In this document: positions 22,640 to 35,252 of the stretch, in pieces
Layout: each line of letters starts with the position of its first letter
Position numbering within the stretch: the stretch's first letter is position 1
Assembly: GCA_900660155.1 (NCBI GenBank)
Contig: CABFPE010000723.1
Coordinates: forward strand, 34,846 to 98,845
Direction: 5' to 3'
DNA length: 64,000 nt
From: Hofstenia miamia
Lineage: Eukaryota > Xenacoelomorpha > Acoela > Hofsteniidae
Notes under the pieces: model-generated
Databases searched by the model: none
Told to the model about the DNA's origin: nothing
What the model saw: the letters and a program-made list of their open reading frames with translations, nothing else
Position numbers and translations under genes: made by a program

Positions 22640-25600
22640 TTAGGTTATGCAATCACAGAATTAGAGTTAAGTAAAATTCTAATCTATGCTTGAACAAAAT
22701 TATTTCAAATATAAAATATAATACTTACAATTTTAAAATTATTTTTTTTATGTTTATAGGACTGTTCAGATTTCAGTATTGCTTACAATAAAATTCAAAA
22801 TCTGTGGAGTTTTTACTTTTTTTAAAACAAACATATGCAGAAATGTAGACTATGAACATATTTTGAGTGGTTGCCTTGTCTTTTGCAATGGCTTAGTGAT
22901 TCACAAATTCCTTAACACATTCTTCTGCATATAGCATCACCTTGTATTTTATGTTCATAAATGTGAGTAAAAAATTAGATTATTGGTAGTTTATGTCTTT
23001 CTTGTTGCTAGCAATTTATTTGTAATTTAAATGGCTTCAGCTAAAACTCCTTTTTGCTTTCATTCAGATATAGGTTTGTGCCTAATCATTGTTGTATTTT
23101 GAAGTATCAATTTGCTTGTGAAATTTTAAAAAGCTATGCAAGAATTTCTAGAAAAACTTGGAAATAGTAATATAAAAAATAGATGAGTGATCTACTTTTC
23201 AATTTGTTTTTCAGTTTATTCCCAATTCTTCTTACATTTCTTTATCTTAATTGCATTTAGTGATAAATTTGTTTAATTTGAAATCTTCCTTTGTACTAAA
23301 TTTAGTTTCTCATTTTGTCTCTGAGATATCAGAATACATTGCAAGTTTCTCAATTATTTTAACTGAAATATTTCATAGTAGATTGACAATAAAACATTGT
23401 ATTAATTGTTTCTTGTGAGTAGAGTTTTACTTTTCTTTTGGAAGTTTATCTATTTGACTTCTCATATGTTTTCTAGTTCAAAAAGGACTGTTTTATTAAA
23501 AGTGTTATAATCATTCAGGATTTATATAAGGTTTCTGCAATTGCATTTGTAAAAACTTTATATTTTGTTTATTGAAAATAATAGTCCAATTCACAGCACT
23601 GATTTTGCTTATGATTATTACATGTTGAAGAATATTTCTAATTTTTCAAGATTATCCCTACAAGATCAAAAAGATATTCCTTTAAGAGGTCAACAGTGAT
23701 TTTTTTTATCACCTTAGCCTTTTCACTGGCAAATTGCACTAATATATCTTGAATGCTTTTTTTCTCATCTCTAAATAAGAGTTAGGTAAATTTTTCAAAA
23801 AAAACATTCTAAGTGTTTTTAGTCAGTCTTTCATGATTCTAAAAGCATTTTCTATATTACTTTTTACTGCATGGTTACTATTTTCTGCTTGATTTGTTTA
23901 TTATAAAGACCACTTTTTGTTTTGGCAATGGGTAGATTACTTCATTCTAGATAAATTCAGGTTAATCCTGGGATTTTTGTTGAATGAACACATTGTCTTT
24001 GAACAAGCATAGTCAAAGTGAACAATTTTTTTTCTACAAGCATTGCATAAAGGCATAGCTTGATATGATGTGGGTAGCTAGACTTTTGCTAACTTACAGT
24101 GGTTTTACATACAACAAGAAATTCTTTGGATATTCTTCATACAGGCTAAAACAAATTAAAATTTTAAGAATGTAATAAAAATTGGCTATTCTTATAAAAT
24201 TGTTGAACTATAAATGAGTCATTTCTTGAATCAACTTGACATTAATTTACAGCAGCAAGAAAGGCTTTTTAGACATTTATAATTGAAATAATGCATGCTT
24301 AAATTATAAATGTGAAAAGCATTTCATTTTTCATATTCACTTGATGAAATAGAAATAATTTATAGCTAGCATAAATACAAAAATACTTACAAATATTCAA
24401 TAAATATGTAGACTTATTCATTGCCATAATTGTGCATACATTTCAAACAAACTCTTTGCCAATGTTCTGTCATGTGATAATCAAAGCATAAACAATTTGT
24501 GATTCATTTGTTTAAATTCATAAGAAGAATTAAGTTATTAAAGTATTACTCAAAATGTGAATTGAAATATTTGCATTTAATAACACTAGCCAACTGTGGT
24601 TTTTTATTTTAGTGAAAATGGTTGGCTCAGGGGATTTTGAAAATCTTGAATGTTATGGATATTATAATTTCTTGAAGAACAAATTTAGTAAAATAAAAAA
24701 TTGCAAATAAAAAATAATGAAAATATCATCTATTTTGTCAATTTATGACAGTTTTTTTACATTGTACAGACCACTAAATGTGCAGCACATTATTGTGAAA
24801 TACTGTACTCTCAATGGTTTATGCATTGATTTACTATAGATGATTATTATTGACAATTTCAATATTTCTAAACATCAATAGTACCAATCCCAAAATTTTT
24901 AGTTCCCTATGCATATTACTGAATATATCTGTAATGTATTTACATGTAATGCTACTTCCTGAAATTGTTGTATTTAGGTTTTACAAGTGATGCTGATTTA
25001 AAAGGCATCATGCCAAAATGGTGCAGTATTAGCAGATGACATCTATGATTAACTTGTACAACATTGAATACAGAAATTTATCTTATTATAGATAAAGTGA
25101 AATTACATGATGTAATGATTTCAGTGTAAATTAACAAAAGATAATTTAGACATTAACCTCATTTTTCTAAACAATTTAAACAATAATTAATCATCAATTA
25201 ATACATATATTCTCCTTTCTTGTTTTTGATCACCACTGTGACAAGTTTCTTCTATTAAATGAGCAGGCATCAGTTTAAAATTAATTAGATGCATACATTA
25301 CTTATTACATTATTCCTGATTGCATATCTGGACAAAGTTGTAATAATCATTCATCATTCAGCATTTTTGTAGCATAATGTTGTTAATTTATTAAATTCTC
25401 AACTAAGAAGAAAAAATATCAAGAAAAAATAATTATAAAGTTAATAAGGATACTAATCAATTTTATTCAATTGTATGAGCAAGTACATGTACATATCAGA
25501 GAATTGTTTGACACAAAATTCAGGATAAATTGGTCCTTGTTGAGTTTAGTTTACAATAATGCACCACACATATGATTGACATGATTTATCCTAATGATAA

Positions 25601-26229
25601 TGCAAAGGTTACTTGTTTTAATGATTTAACATGTTCATATGATTTAAATATAAATAGCTACCAAGAATAGTAAGAGGTTGATGAAATAAATTCTTCAGAA
25701 TTGAACTTATCTTTTTTTTATTACAGTTTGCTTTATTAACTAAAATGTCAAGCTAATTGTTTCATTCATAATAGTGATCAGGATACTATGTTGAGAATGA
25801 TTATTTAGGTTTTAGTCCCTGACTGTGAATAGCACTTAAGCTATGATTAGGTATAAGGTTTTATCTTCTTTCATGCTTAGCTGGCCATTGATGCATTCCC
25901 AGACAAGTAGCAACAAATTCAATAAAGGCAAAGTAGCCAAAGTAGGATTAATTTTAGATCTAAATTGATGACAATAATTGCCAATATGAGACCATATTTG
26001 TATATTATTAAATGTAAGTTAGGAAGCTACTTTATTATTTATTTATATTATAAGAGTTGATTTGATTAATACATTTGTTTTACTGTAGAATCATGGGCTG
26101 TAATTTTACTAGCAACTAATTGACTCTGCAGAAGGTTTAACTTAGATAACGACAGCCCTGATTCTGGGGAAAACAAGTAACGAGAAAATAACTAATAGGA
26201 ACAATTGTAATTCATCCAAGTATTTGATA
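22640..26229. other. Long AT-rich non-coding stretch
   Basis: About 3.6 kb with only short random frames, homopolymer T/A runs and no recognised repeat, RNA gene or domain. I see nothing to annotate here. Confidence 0.6.
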
Positions 26230-26640
26230 CTATACTTTAGGTATTTCCAAGATGATCAATTAACGTGGCTTCCAGCCGAAGCGGATTCTTTAGAAGTGGA
26301 AACAGTTCAGTGCTCGGTTAGTGCATGGTGCTACCCTATTTGTCTCACTTATTAAGTTCTATCTCATTGCAAACGTAAAAACCTCATTTTCATTGTTAGT
26401 TCTCATCTCACTAAATAATAGTCTGTAATTACCAGACATTCGTGTTCGCCGGCAGCATAGTATCATCACAGTGTAATAAATTATAAGTGCATGTACGTGT
26501 TGAATAAAACGAGAGGTTTATTATTTCCTTAATCGTACCCGTATCCGTAACTTAATGAGTCCACAATTTGGGCTGGGAAGATCTAATGATCGCCAGGAGC
26601 TACGTGTCGCCCTGTACCTTGAGAAGGCACTCCCAAATTG
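26230..26640 (+). mobile_element. Possible LTR end and leader of a retroelement
   Basis: This is the only GC-richer patch in the surrounding 4 kb. It has AATAAAACGAGAGG (polyadenylation-signal-like) at about 26,500 followed by a TTCCTTAATCG...CACAATTTGGGCTGGG stretch, like the R-U5/primer-site region of an LTR element. Gag-like coding lies 500 bases downstream on the same strand. No second LTR is seen, possibly because of the N gap. Confidence 0.3.
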
Positions 26641-27104
26641 TCGCCGAGCTTAAGCAATTATTTTCATAATAAAACAATAGATAAAGTAACGGAGAGAAAA
26701 GCAACAGTAATTGAGGATAGATAAAATCTATTGACCATTCTCTACAAGTTTGCTCATTTTATACATGGTTAATAAATAACTACCTGCCTTAGTTTACAAT
26801 CAAGTTTAATTGTTCATGTTATCAATTTCCCTCGCAATTCAAATTACATTTGAGCAACGTATAGCACCTTCGAGGGGACATGAGTTCCTTTGTAAACCTA
26901 AGGTCGAAATATATGATTCTGACGTCATGGTGACGTTAATACAAAAATGAAATAAAAATCAACTAAATAAACACGAATTTCCCCGAGTGACTCTACATTA
27001 CAATCAGCAGCTAGTATTGATTCAAATTCCTTTATTAATCTTGTGGTTAAATAACATGCAAGAAATTGCAAGTTTTACAAAAGCTTTAGAGAATAAGTCA
27101 AGTT

Positions 27105-27404
27105 GTGACATCAATATTTAATCAGCACAGTAATAGGGCACAAATAATAAATCACTGCATTGAGCTGAGTTATCAGCAATGTAGAATGGGAAGCAGCAAA
27201 AAGAAAAATGCAAACATAATCAAAATAAAAACTAAAGACAGAAAAACAAAGAAAATAAAAGGGAAGGACATAAAATGTTATAGTTGTGGAAAAATGGGTC
27301 ATCAGAAACCTGATTGCAGACAACAAATGAACATTATGGAAAAAGATAAAGCACAATATGAAGATGAGTATAGATTAGAATCAGATTACAAAGTGTCACA
27401 ATAA
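27105..27404 (+). pseudogene. Retroelement gag/nucleocapsid fragment with CCHC knuckle
   Basis: A 99-codon frame with a Lys-rich stretch (about residues 31-52) followed by a perfect CCHC zinc knuckle, Cys-x2-Cys-x4-His-x4-Cys, at about residues 58-71. It is the nucleocapsid end of a Ty3/gypsy- or related gag. The matrix and capsid parts upstream are not recognisable. A protease-like remnant follows in a different frame. Confidence 0.7.
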
Positions 27405-27479
27405 GAAGAACAAATCAAAGAAGATTCAGAAAACTTTAAAGAGGGCCATCTCAGGAAAACTTAGCACTCATAATGATTA

Positions 27480-28190
27480 TGACAAATTTGAACAACATTA
27501 GCACAACTACAGTTGTAATTAATAGAGTGATGATGAAAGCAACAATTGATACTTTAGTGGCAACATCAATTGTTACTGATGAATGTGCAACCAAATTGGT
27601 ATTTCAAAGAAACAAATTAGAAAATCACAAAATAGACTAATTCAGATGAATATATAGACACCAAAGGGACTATAAAGAACATCAAATTGTGAATAGCAAA
27701 CACAACACTTAAAAAGTGGGTTATAGTGGTTGACACACAAGAATATGCTACCATATAAATAACATTGCAAGATGACTTCCTAATAAAAAACAAGTGCATA
27801 ATTAATTACAGCTACAGAACAATCAAAGTTCAAGAGGAGGAAATAGAAATAGAAGAAGAAGGAAAATGGGAAAATGTAGTATTCATACTCTAGGAAGATA
27901 TAAGTTGCAACAATAAAAGTGGAAAATGCAGCCAAATAGAAACAAGGAAAATGTAGCTGCAGAAATTCTGCTATATTGGACAAAAAATGCAAAAACACAA
28001 AGAGAGTTTCAATCCCCTCAACCATTTGTGCATTAAAAATGGAAAAGGGAAGATATCAATAATAAATGCAACTAACATAAACATCAATATAAAACAGACA
28101 AACATGAAAATTTATGTAGAATCACAGGGGTGTGATTCTAGTGAACACAAAGAGAATACAAAATTCTTTGGTCTATATATACAAGGTTAT
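27480..28190 (+). pseudogene. Retroelement protease and PR-RT linker remnant
   Basis: About 30 codons from 27,511 read like an aspartic protease flap entry: Ala-Thr-Ile-Asp-Thr-Leu-Val-Ala-Thr-Ser-Ile-Val, where the family has Asp-Thr-Gly. The catalytic Asp-Thr is kept but Gly is lost. Further down (28,030-28,110) an 'IINaTNinI.ikq' segment fits the linker before reverse transcriptase. Several stops interrupt it. The direction is opposite to the gypsy element at 17.6-22.6 kb, which lacks exactly this part, but I cannot show they are the same family. Confidence 0.5.
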
Positions 28191-28362
28191 TTACAATATT
28201 TACAAATATTATAACTACCAGTCACTAACAAGAAAAGCTCGAGGTCTGGCTGATAAATAGTAACAACTACCAGCAATGCTACACACTGCCCCAGGCCAGA
28301 CTCAGCAACTTTTCTTGTGTGCCCAATGGCGGAGGATTTGGCCCAAAAGGATCCATTCGACA

Positions 28363-28620
28363 GCTCTTCACTCAAACATGCAAAAACTAAGGCGTAGGCT
28401 TGTCTGACTCCTATCAATTGCGTTAATCTTGTGGAGAGGCATCAGATTTAACCATTGAAACCATGTCCATCACCAATTGTGGCCAGCAATGACTGGGAAC
28501 AGCAGATTAAAAGCCATCTTCTTTGCAGCATCATTACAAGCTCCTCACTCAAACATGCAAAAACTAAGGCGTAGGCTTGGCTGACTCCTATCGATTGGGT
28601 TCACATTGCGGAGAGGCATT
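28363..28620 (+). repeat. Direct repeat of about 80 bases, two copies
   Basis: 28,363-28,443 and 28,540-28,620 share long identical stretches including CAAAAACTAAGGCGTAGGCT and a GAGAGGCAT end. An imperfect inverted pair (about 28,229-28,250 and 28,293-28,318) lies just upstream. Likely part of the retroelement remnants around it. Confidence 0.65.
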
Positions 28621-28975
28621 GGAAACTGCCTACATTCATCAAAAAAGCCACCAAGGCCAAACTCCAAATTGATAACTATACAAAAATTGCCAACCAAATG
28701 AAATTGAAATAGTCTCCAACATCAAGGTATTACACACCTAAACCAAAGTAACCTGGTCAATCTGCTGCATCACAGCCAACATCAATAAAGGTGGAACCAT
28801 TTTTAACTGAGTCAGCACCTAAACCACTAAATCTCAACAAAATGCATTGTATCTATTGTGGGCAATACAGACATATCCACTCAAACTGCAAAGCTTCAAT
28901 CTATCTTCTAGCAGACAAAGAATGCTACTATACAGACAACAGCAACATCTACAAATCTCATTCAGAGGATGAGGA
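28621..28975 (+). pseudogene. Second gag-like fragment with CCHC knuckle, cut by the gap
   Basis: Plus-strand frames read into a Pro/Ser-rich linker and a Cys-x2-Cys-x4-His-x4-Cys zinc knuckle at about 28,848-28,890, followed by an acidic segment that runs into the N gap. It belongs to a different element from the knuckle at 27.1 kb, because the flanking residues do not match. Confidence 0.6.
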
Positions 28976-29975
28976 NNNNNNNNNNNNNNNNNNNNNNNNN
29001 NNNNNNNNNNNNNNNNNNNNNNNNNNNNNNNNNNNNNNNNNNNNNNNNNNNNNNNNNNNNNNNNNNNNNNNNNNNNNNNNNNNNNNNNNNNNNNNNNNNN
29101 NNNNNNNNNNNNNNNNNNNNNNNNNNNNNNNNNNNNNNNNNNNNNNNNNNNNNNNNNNNNNNNNNNNNNNNNNNNNNNNNNNNNNNNNNNNNNNNNNNNN
29201 NNNNNNNNNNNNNNNNNNNNNNNNNNNNNNNNNNNNNNNNNNNNNNNNNNNNNNNNNNNNNNNNNNNNNNNNNNNNNNNNNNNNNNNNNNNNNNNNNNNN
29301 NNNNNNNNNNNNNNNNNNNNNNNNNNNNNNNNNNNNNNNNNNNNNNNNNNNNNNNNNNNNNNNNNNNNNNNNNNNNNNNNNNNNNNNNNNNNNNNNNNNN
29401 NNNNNNNNNNNNNNNNNNNNNNNNNNNNNNNNNNNNNNNNNNNNNNNNNNNNNNNNNNNNNNNNNNNNNNNNNNNNNNNNNNNNNNNNNNNNNNNNNNNN
29501 NNNNNNNNNNNNNNNNNNNNNNNNNNNNNNNNNNNNNNNNNNNNNNNNNNNNNNNNNNNNNNNNNNNNNNNNNNNNNNNNNNNNNNNNNNNNNNNNNNNN
29601 NNNNNNNNNNNNNNNNNNNNNNNNNNNNNNNNNNNNNNNNNNNNNNNNNNNNNNNNNNNNNNNNNNNNNNNNNNNNNNNNNNNNNNNNNNNNNNNNNNNN
29701 NNNNNNNNNNNNNNNNNNNNNNNNNNNNNNNNNNNNNNNNNNNNNNNNNNNNNNNNNNNNNNNNNNNNNNNNNNNNNNNNNNNNNNNNNNNNNNNNNNNN
29801 NNNNNNNNNNNNNNNNNNNNNNNNNNNNNNNNNNNNNNNNNNNNNNNNNNNNNNNNNNNNNNNNNNNNNNNNNNNNNNNNNNNNNNNNNNNNNNNNNNNN
29901 NNNNNNNNNNNNNNNNNNNNNNNNNNNNNNNNNNNNNNNNNNNNNNNNNNNNNNNNNNNNNNNNNNNNNNNNNNN
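28976..29975. other. Assembly gap, exactly 1,000 N
   Basis: A round 1,000-base N run is the conventional placeholder for a gap of unknown size. Translated frames across it are meaningless. The right arm of the inverted repeat begins at the next base. Confidence 0.99.
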
Positions 29976-30898
29976 TGACACTCTCAGTGTGTAATGTGTT
30001 CATAATTTGTTTAGTTCATTGATTGCTCTTGTTATCAATTGTCATAGCATTAAATAAGAGAAGTCTGCAACCAGACTGCTTTAGATTGTTATAATTCTTA
30101 CATGTAAATAACCTTACATTTAATTAGATACATGACAATCCTACTGAGTATATGTGAACAATCAATGCTGCCAGCAGAAACAGAATGGTTCTGAGTCCAA
30201 TGGACAAGCCAGTACAAAGGGTTGTTAAGTTAGTAATCACTTTACACTTGTAATAATTGCTGGGGCTTATAGGCACCTCATATGTATAATAAGGTTTATT
30301 ATAAAAGTGTATGCATTTGGATCTAAAACAGAGTGTTAGCCTAAGGGTAGCTTTCAGCTATTTGCAGATGGTTTGTTATTCATAAGAGTGAATCAGTAGG
30401 AAAGCTAAACTATAAAAATCCCTAAACTTACACCTATCCTAAGAGCACAGTTTTCATTCCGAGCTACCAGCCACACTGTGTGATGAATGGCTGAGTGTGC
30501 AGTGGCTCCATGGATCCTCTAAGTTAAATTGGGAACCACTCATGTGCTTGAATGATTTAGCTCTCCATTTGCATTAATAATCAAACCTGAATATAAGATA
30601 CAAGATAAATCCGGTGAAAATTAATTCATCATCATCTGAATTGGTTACATGATATTTATATTAAATTTTCACAAACAATTAAACATCTAGTAAATACTTT
30701 TCTTTCGATGTTTATATTTCCCTTGTCTGCTAATTATGCAACATTAGTAATTGTGATCTCATCTTCTCACTTTTTTGAAAATTGACTTGCTGATAAATGG
30801 TTTGTCATAATTGCACTAAAATTGTTTTTACACTTAATCAAAATAGGGATAATTGGTTAATTTACAAGAAAGAAAATCAATAAATAAATCACAGTTTG
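29976..30898. other. Shared non-coding end of the right arm
   Basis: Inverse of 12,907-13,829; nothing coding seen. Confidence 0.7.
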
Positions 30899-31456
30899 TT
30901 ATTGCTTTTTGTTTGGTCTTTTTTTACCAATTATGCCACATCCCCCACCAGCATAGCATGACTGTGTACCAGCCTTCTTGATTAGATCTGCTGCTTCAGG
31001 CATCTCCCATTGTGTGTTTTGGTATTGCTCTTGTTTCATGAGTTTCATTACAACTTCTTTATCAGTGGACACTATCTTTTTGTGCCAGATGAATTGCAGA
31101 TCTTTTAGAGAGTTTGATATTGTGCATATGCTGCACAATTCATTTAGTTGTTGAATTCGTCGCAGTATATTTGTTTAGTTGCAGTTCCTTTATTGCTACC
31201 ATTAGCGTCATTATAACATCTATTCTGCTAGTGTATGCTAGATCTGTGTGGATCATTGTGTTAGGGTAGAAGAATTTGTAGGTAGACATAACAATTTAGA
31301 GATTGATGCTTCATTGTAGAATGCACTTATGTTGTCTTGTAGCTCTTGTTTTGTTACTTCATCTGTGTTGTTTTTTCCCAACCTTATCATCGTGATGTTG
31401 TAGTATTTGTAGTATTTGTTCTGAAATTCGCCCCAGATGATGTCGTTGATTCCCAA
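30899..31456 (-). pseudogene. Unrecognised coding remnant, right copy
   Basis: Minus-strand counterpart of 12,349-12,906, with identical 67- and 79-codon frames. Identity at the protein level across a supposed 18-kb inversion argues for very recent duplication or for an allelic relationship. Confidence 0.35.
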
Positions 31457-31773
31457 GAATATGTAGTATTACAGTTTTCATGGATCTCTTTTCTATTTCA
31501 TCTTTGACTTTTCATATTTGACAATGAATAGTTTCTCATTTGTGGTATAGACTGAATGTTGTGACTGCAGCTTCTATGAATACCCTTCCTTTGTTATTTT
31601 TTTCAATGAGTATTTGTTTAGATTTCTTTTATCTTTCGTCATTCACTTTTGAAGAAGTTTTTCCTTCAACTTATTATACGTGATTTTTTCATGCCAAGGC
31701 GCTTTGACAATTTTTTGTCTTTGAGTATCCAAATCGGCAGTAGCATTGTTATGATTATTGTTGGAGATGGAGT

Positions 31774-32640
31774 GCTTATTAGCAAATTGTTAAAGAGTAT
31801 AAACTAGAACAATTTGTTCAAAGTACGAATATTTGATAATTATGATTTTAACTGTTGTAATGAAACGTCAATGCTAATATGTTTGTCATTAATATTTTCT
31901 TTGCCTGCTAACTAGCTTTATATAGAGATATCCATGCTGTCTATTCCAGTTTTGTCTGCTCATAGCCAAAGTCATAGCAGAAGATTAAAATTTACAAAAT
32001 GCTTACGCAGCAATATGTAATTATTAAGCAGCAATATGTAATTATGAAGTCTACTAAATGCATTGTAAACATCTTCTAAACAATTTAAATGTAATTTTTA
32101 AGCAACTTCTAAGCGTCTCCTAGACGTGTTCAAAACTTTTTCTAAGCATCTTGAAGGCGTCTTCTAAACCATTTTTAAACGTCTGAAAGACTTCTTTCAC
32201 ACATGGCAGAGATGCCATTTCTAAACGTCTTCTAAACTATTTGAAGAAGTATTATAAGACGTCTTCTAAACGTTTTATTGTTTATTGGGAAAGGCATAAG
32301 TCATATATAATGTATCATAATAATTACTAAATAAAACTTCAGAATTCAGTGAATATAGATGAGACAATGACCTACTACTTCTTATTTTCAGTATTGACTT
32401 TAGGGAATTGGCGATAGCAAACGGCTAATGGACTTGGGGCTTCCTGCTTTACGGCCTTTTCCTAGATAATGTCACATTGAAAACATATAATGTACATTAC
32501 TTAGAAATGCTATTTGCGAAGAAATATTACACATTATACAGGAAATAATAAATCCCATATCAATGATATCAATTGAGATTTCCAAAGTAAAAAATTTCTT
32601 GGACAATAGAAAATTTGATAAATTTGTTTGAAAAAATATA
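31774..32640. other. Segment shared with the third copy but not the left arm
   Basis: Matches 51,806-52,680. It includes a periodic TCTAAACG array (listed next) and otherwise AT-rich non-coding DNA. The left edge is a sharp breakpoint after GATGGAGTG, where the left arm instead continues into 12,033. Confidence 0.75.
32075..32275. repeat. Degenerate CTTCTAAACGT-type periodic array
   Basis: About 200 bases built from variants of CTTCTAAACG(T) spaced by multiples of roughly 11 bases (CTTCTAAGCG, CTCCTAGACG, CTTCTAAACC, CGTCTTCTAAAC). A second copy lies at 52,075-52,305 with an additional internal stretch. It reads through as an Phe/Lys/Leu-rich helical frame on the minus strand (52,060-52,245), which I take as a by-product of the repeat. 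Confidence 0.65.
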
Positions 32641-33128
32641 TACTGTATATATGATTAATATATTTGTTGACTTGTATTAGCTCACTAATTTATCCTTTAA
32701 TTACACCCGCAATATTTTTAATCTGATAATTGATTAGATGACAATATATAGAATTTTTCAATAAATTGATATGAGCTCGAAATGCACACAGTGTGAGCAG
32801 GTACATGCATTCTGTGATCAGTATTTCCAATTTGACTAATAGGTTGTATTTGCCCTGGACCCAGGGAGGTTAAACCCACCCTAAAATTTTTAGTAAAACC
32901 TGTTATAGATTTATTTTTTGTTTTTAATTTAGTAGTTTTGTGCTAATTTGTACTTTTTTATTTCTGCAAATTGAATTTCAATCAGTAGTGTTTTTGTAAA
33001 TAGCAATTGCAAATTTCTATTTATTGCTAGCATTAATTTTTAATTTTGGTTTTTTTTAAAAGTGTCATTATACGATTCTATAAAATATACTACTTTTCTG
33101 AAAACATAATAGATTTATATACATTTAG

Positions 33129-33620
33129 GTTGTGTGTTGATATATTTTTCTGATATATCCTGCAATAATCCTCTGCAAATAGAAACCTTATCCATCTATA
33201 CTTTGTTTGGAGCTACTATTACAGTACCATGTAATATAAAAGATGATTTACTCAATGTTCTTAATTTTGATGATAATGATTTCAGTAAGCTTTACATTAA
33301 AGTTGATTCCTGCAGCATCTGGACAACTGAGTCTTCATTCTACATAAGAGTAAGAAAAACTGGTGGAAACATTGAATTTACTGAATATGTGTATGATAGT
33401 TCTACGCCAACTGTTCATCCTCAAGTTTACAGCAATCTTAGTTTAATTTCAAGTGACAGCTGCGATTTACGATTTACAAATGTTGATATCTTGAAAATTG
33501 GTGGTACATTAATTCCTCCCAATCAAAATTGCCCTTTCTCAAGTTCTATATTCTTCAAGGAGATAAGTAATGGTCAACCTCTTCCCTTAGCTGATCGTGT
33601 GAGCATAAGAGTTCATGGAG
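33129..33620 (+). CDS. Exon A of a secreted/surface protein family (right copy, intact)
   Basis: A 492-base exon between an ACATTTAG acceptor and a GGAG|GTAGGC donor, phase 1 on both sides, so it can be spliced in or out without breaking the frame. The 164 encoded residues match the left copy over the whole length, with replacements scattered in the first 80 residues and in a Lys-Ile-(Asn/Gly/Ser)-(Asp/Gly)-(Glu/Thr)-Leu patch near residue 132. It adds one Cys at its second residue, where the left copy has Trp, and otherwise keeps the same five cysteines. An independent conserved 3' third argues for a real protein under constraint. The domain family is not recognised. Neighbouring intron sequence is shared with both other copies. 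Confidence 0.7.
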
Positions 33621-34793
33621 GTAGGCATTATGTAATTATCTTACACAACTTTCTGCATTTAATGAATGCAATTTGGTATGTAAACAAATGAATTACATAA
33701 AAATATTAATTTTGCTTAATTTTTGATTGACTCATTGTAACTAGAATGCTTTGTCATGTGCCTGAATTGAATCAATTTCAATGTTGATTTTTAATTAAAT
33801 AATGTGTAATAATATGAAGTAGAATCTTGGCAAAACAGAATCAGCTAGAAAAGTTTATTACTATTTTCATTGAACCATTTGAAATTAATCACATCTCTAT
33901 TTGATAGATTCTTGCAGAGTCAATTTAATATGTGTTAGGTGCCTAAGGTGGGATTGTGTATGTGCATTGGAATATCTAGCACTTTTATTTACAATTTCTG
34001 TGTTATGCTTCTGAAAATATTCTAATAGACAGTCAAATTCCTAGCGAATTGTTATTTTGTATACCATTTCTATTAAAATACGAAATTATGTTATTTTTCG
34101 CATCCATTTTTTTTGAGATGACATTTTTTCTCAGAAAACTATTTTTCCATTTGCCAAAGAATTACCAGTAGTTATGCATTGATAAAAATTGTTGTTAAAT
34201 AACATCCAATCAAAATCCGAGATCTATAATTACTAAAAAGTGGCAGTTACAAAATGAAACAAAAGCTAATGCTATATGTTAAGGATACTGCAGGCAGAAG
34301 CAGCTAAGAAGTTGTCACACAGACTATTTTTGTAGAGGAATGTTTATATTTTATGGGCAAACTGCTTGGGCCTTTTAAAAACACTATGTGAATATGGGCT
34401 ATTTGTGACATTTGGCTTCAATAAAAAGCTTTTAAATACATTATTTTTATAATTTGACAACTTTTCCTCTGATTAAATCATTTTGTCAAGCTTTATTTCA
34501 GTTTTTAGCATTATAATTTTTGTTACACTTGATTTCATGTTAAGCAATTGCTTTTGAATATTATAATTTTAATAAATTTTGCATAAAAGTAACAATTTAT
34601 TGAATTTTACTTAGTTAACATCCTAAATGTTTTCTTTAGTTTATTTCTACTATTGTAAATTTCACATACCAAAGAAATTTTATCAAAGCCTCAAAGCAAA
34701 TATTGAAAGGCTTTTGTATGGACACATCAATAGGGTTAGTCCTGCTAATCCAATGCTTAAGACATATGCAAAAACTTATTCTTGTTCTAGAAG

Positions 34794-34795
<2 letters not shown>
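33621..34795. other. Intron-like sequence downstream of exon A (right copy)
   Basis: Aligns with 9,036-10,202 inverted. No second exon could be assigned. Confidence 0.5.

Positions 34796-34855
<60 letters not shown>
34796..34855. repeat. (TA)n microsatellite
   Basis: About 60 bases of pure TA at the start of block V. Confidence 0.95.
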
Positions 34856-34861
<6 letters not shown>

Positions 34862-34985
34862 CAGCTATATAGAAGCCAATTACCTTCATCTTATCATTTT
34901 ATTTCCGTCACGCTGCCATCATCACCACTAGGCATCTACAAGAAGCTGAAATTTGCCCACATTTTGAATTCAGCCATGCTGACGT

Positions 34986-35001
34986 TGACGTCATATATAA
35001 A
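34986..35001 (+). promoter_or_regulatory. CRE-like site directly abutting a TATA box
   Basis: TGACGTCA at 34,986-34,993 followed at once by TATATAAA at 34,994-35,001. It is a plausible core promoter for a transcript starting near 35,030 that would include the hairpin. Activity is inferred. Confidence 0.42.
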
Positions 35002-35194
35002 CACTTTTTTAGTTCTGTGATTTGCAGATTGATATATTTAGTTTTATTATTTTTAAATTGTTTAATATAAATAGGGCAATATTACTCGTGATCAGCTAAT
35101 AAGAAGTTTTTGCTTGATTAAAACGTATTATTTTTCATCCCATTAGTTACTCAGATGATCCGAATAGCTAAATTTGTTACAGAGTTAAGGGAGG

Positions 35195-35252
35195 TTGTGC
35201 AGTAGAATATTTCCCCGCAGGTCGTTCTTGGGGCTATATCCCCACTGCACAA
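35195..35252. other. Conserved hairpin, right arm
   Basis: TTGTGCAGT (35,195-35,203) pairs perfectly with ACTGCACAA (35,244-35,252). The loop contains CCCC, GGGG and CCCC runs that could form an alternative inner stem. It lies about 200 bases downstream of the CRE/TATA pair. Confidence 0.6.

Noticed and set aside
27105-27404. Gag/protease here as the missing part of the gypsy element at 17.6-22.6 kb
   Set aside because: Attractive because the parts are complementary, but orientation is opposite, distance is 4.5 kb and no shared LTR is found, so it is not claimed.
28791-30003. Long open frames of 339-395 codons
   Set aside because: They are mostly the N gap; only 28,848-28,975 contains real coding-like sequence.
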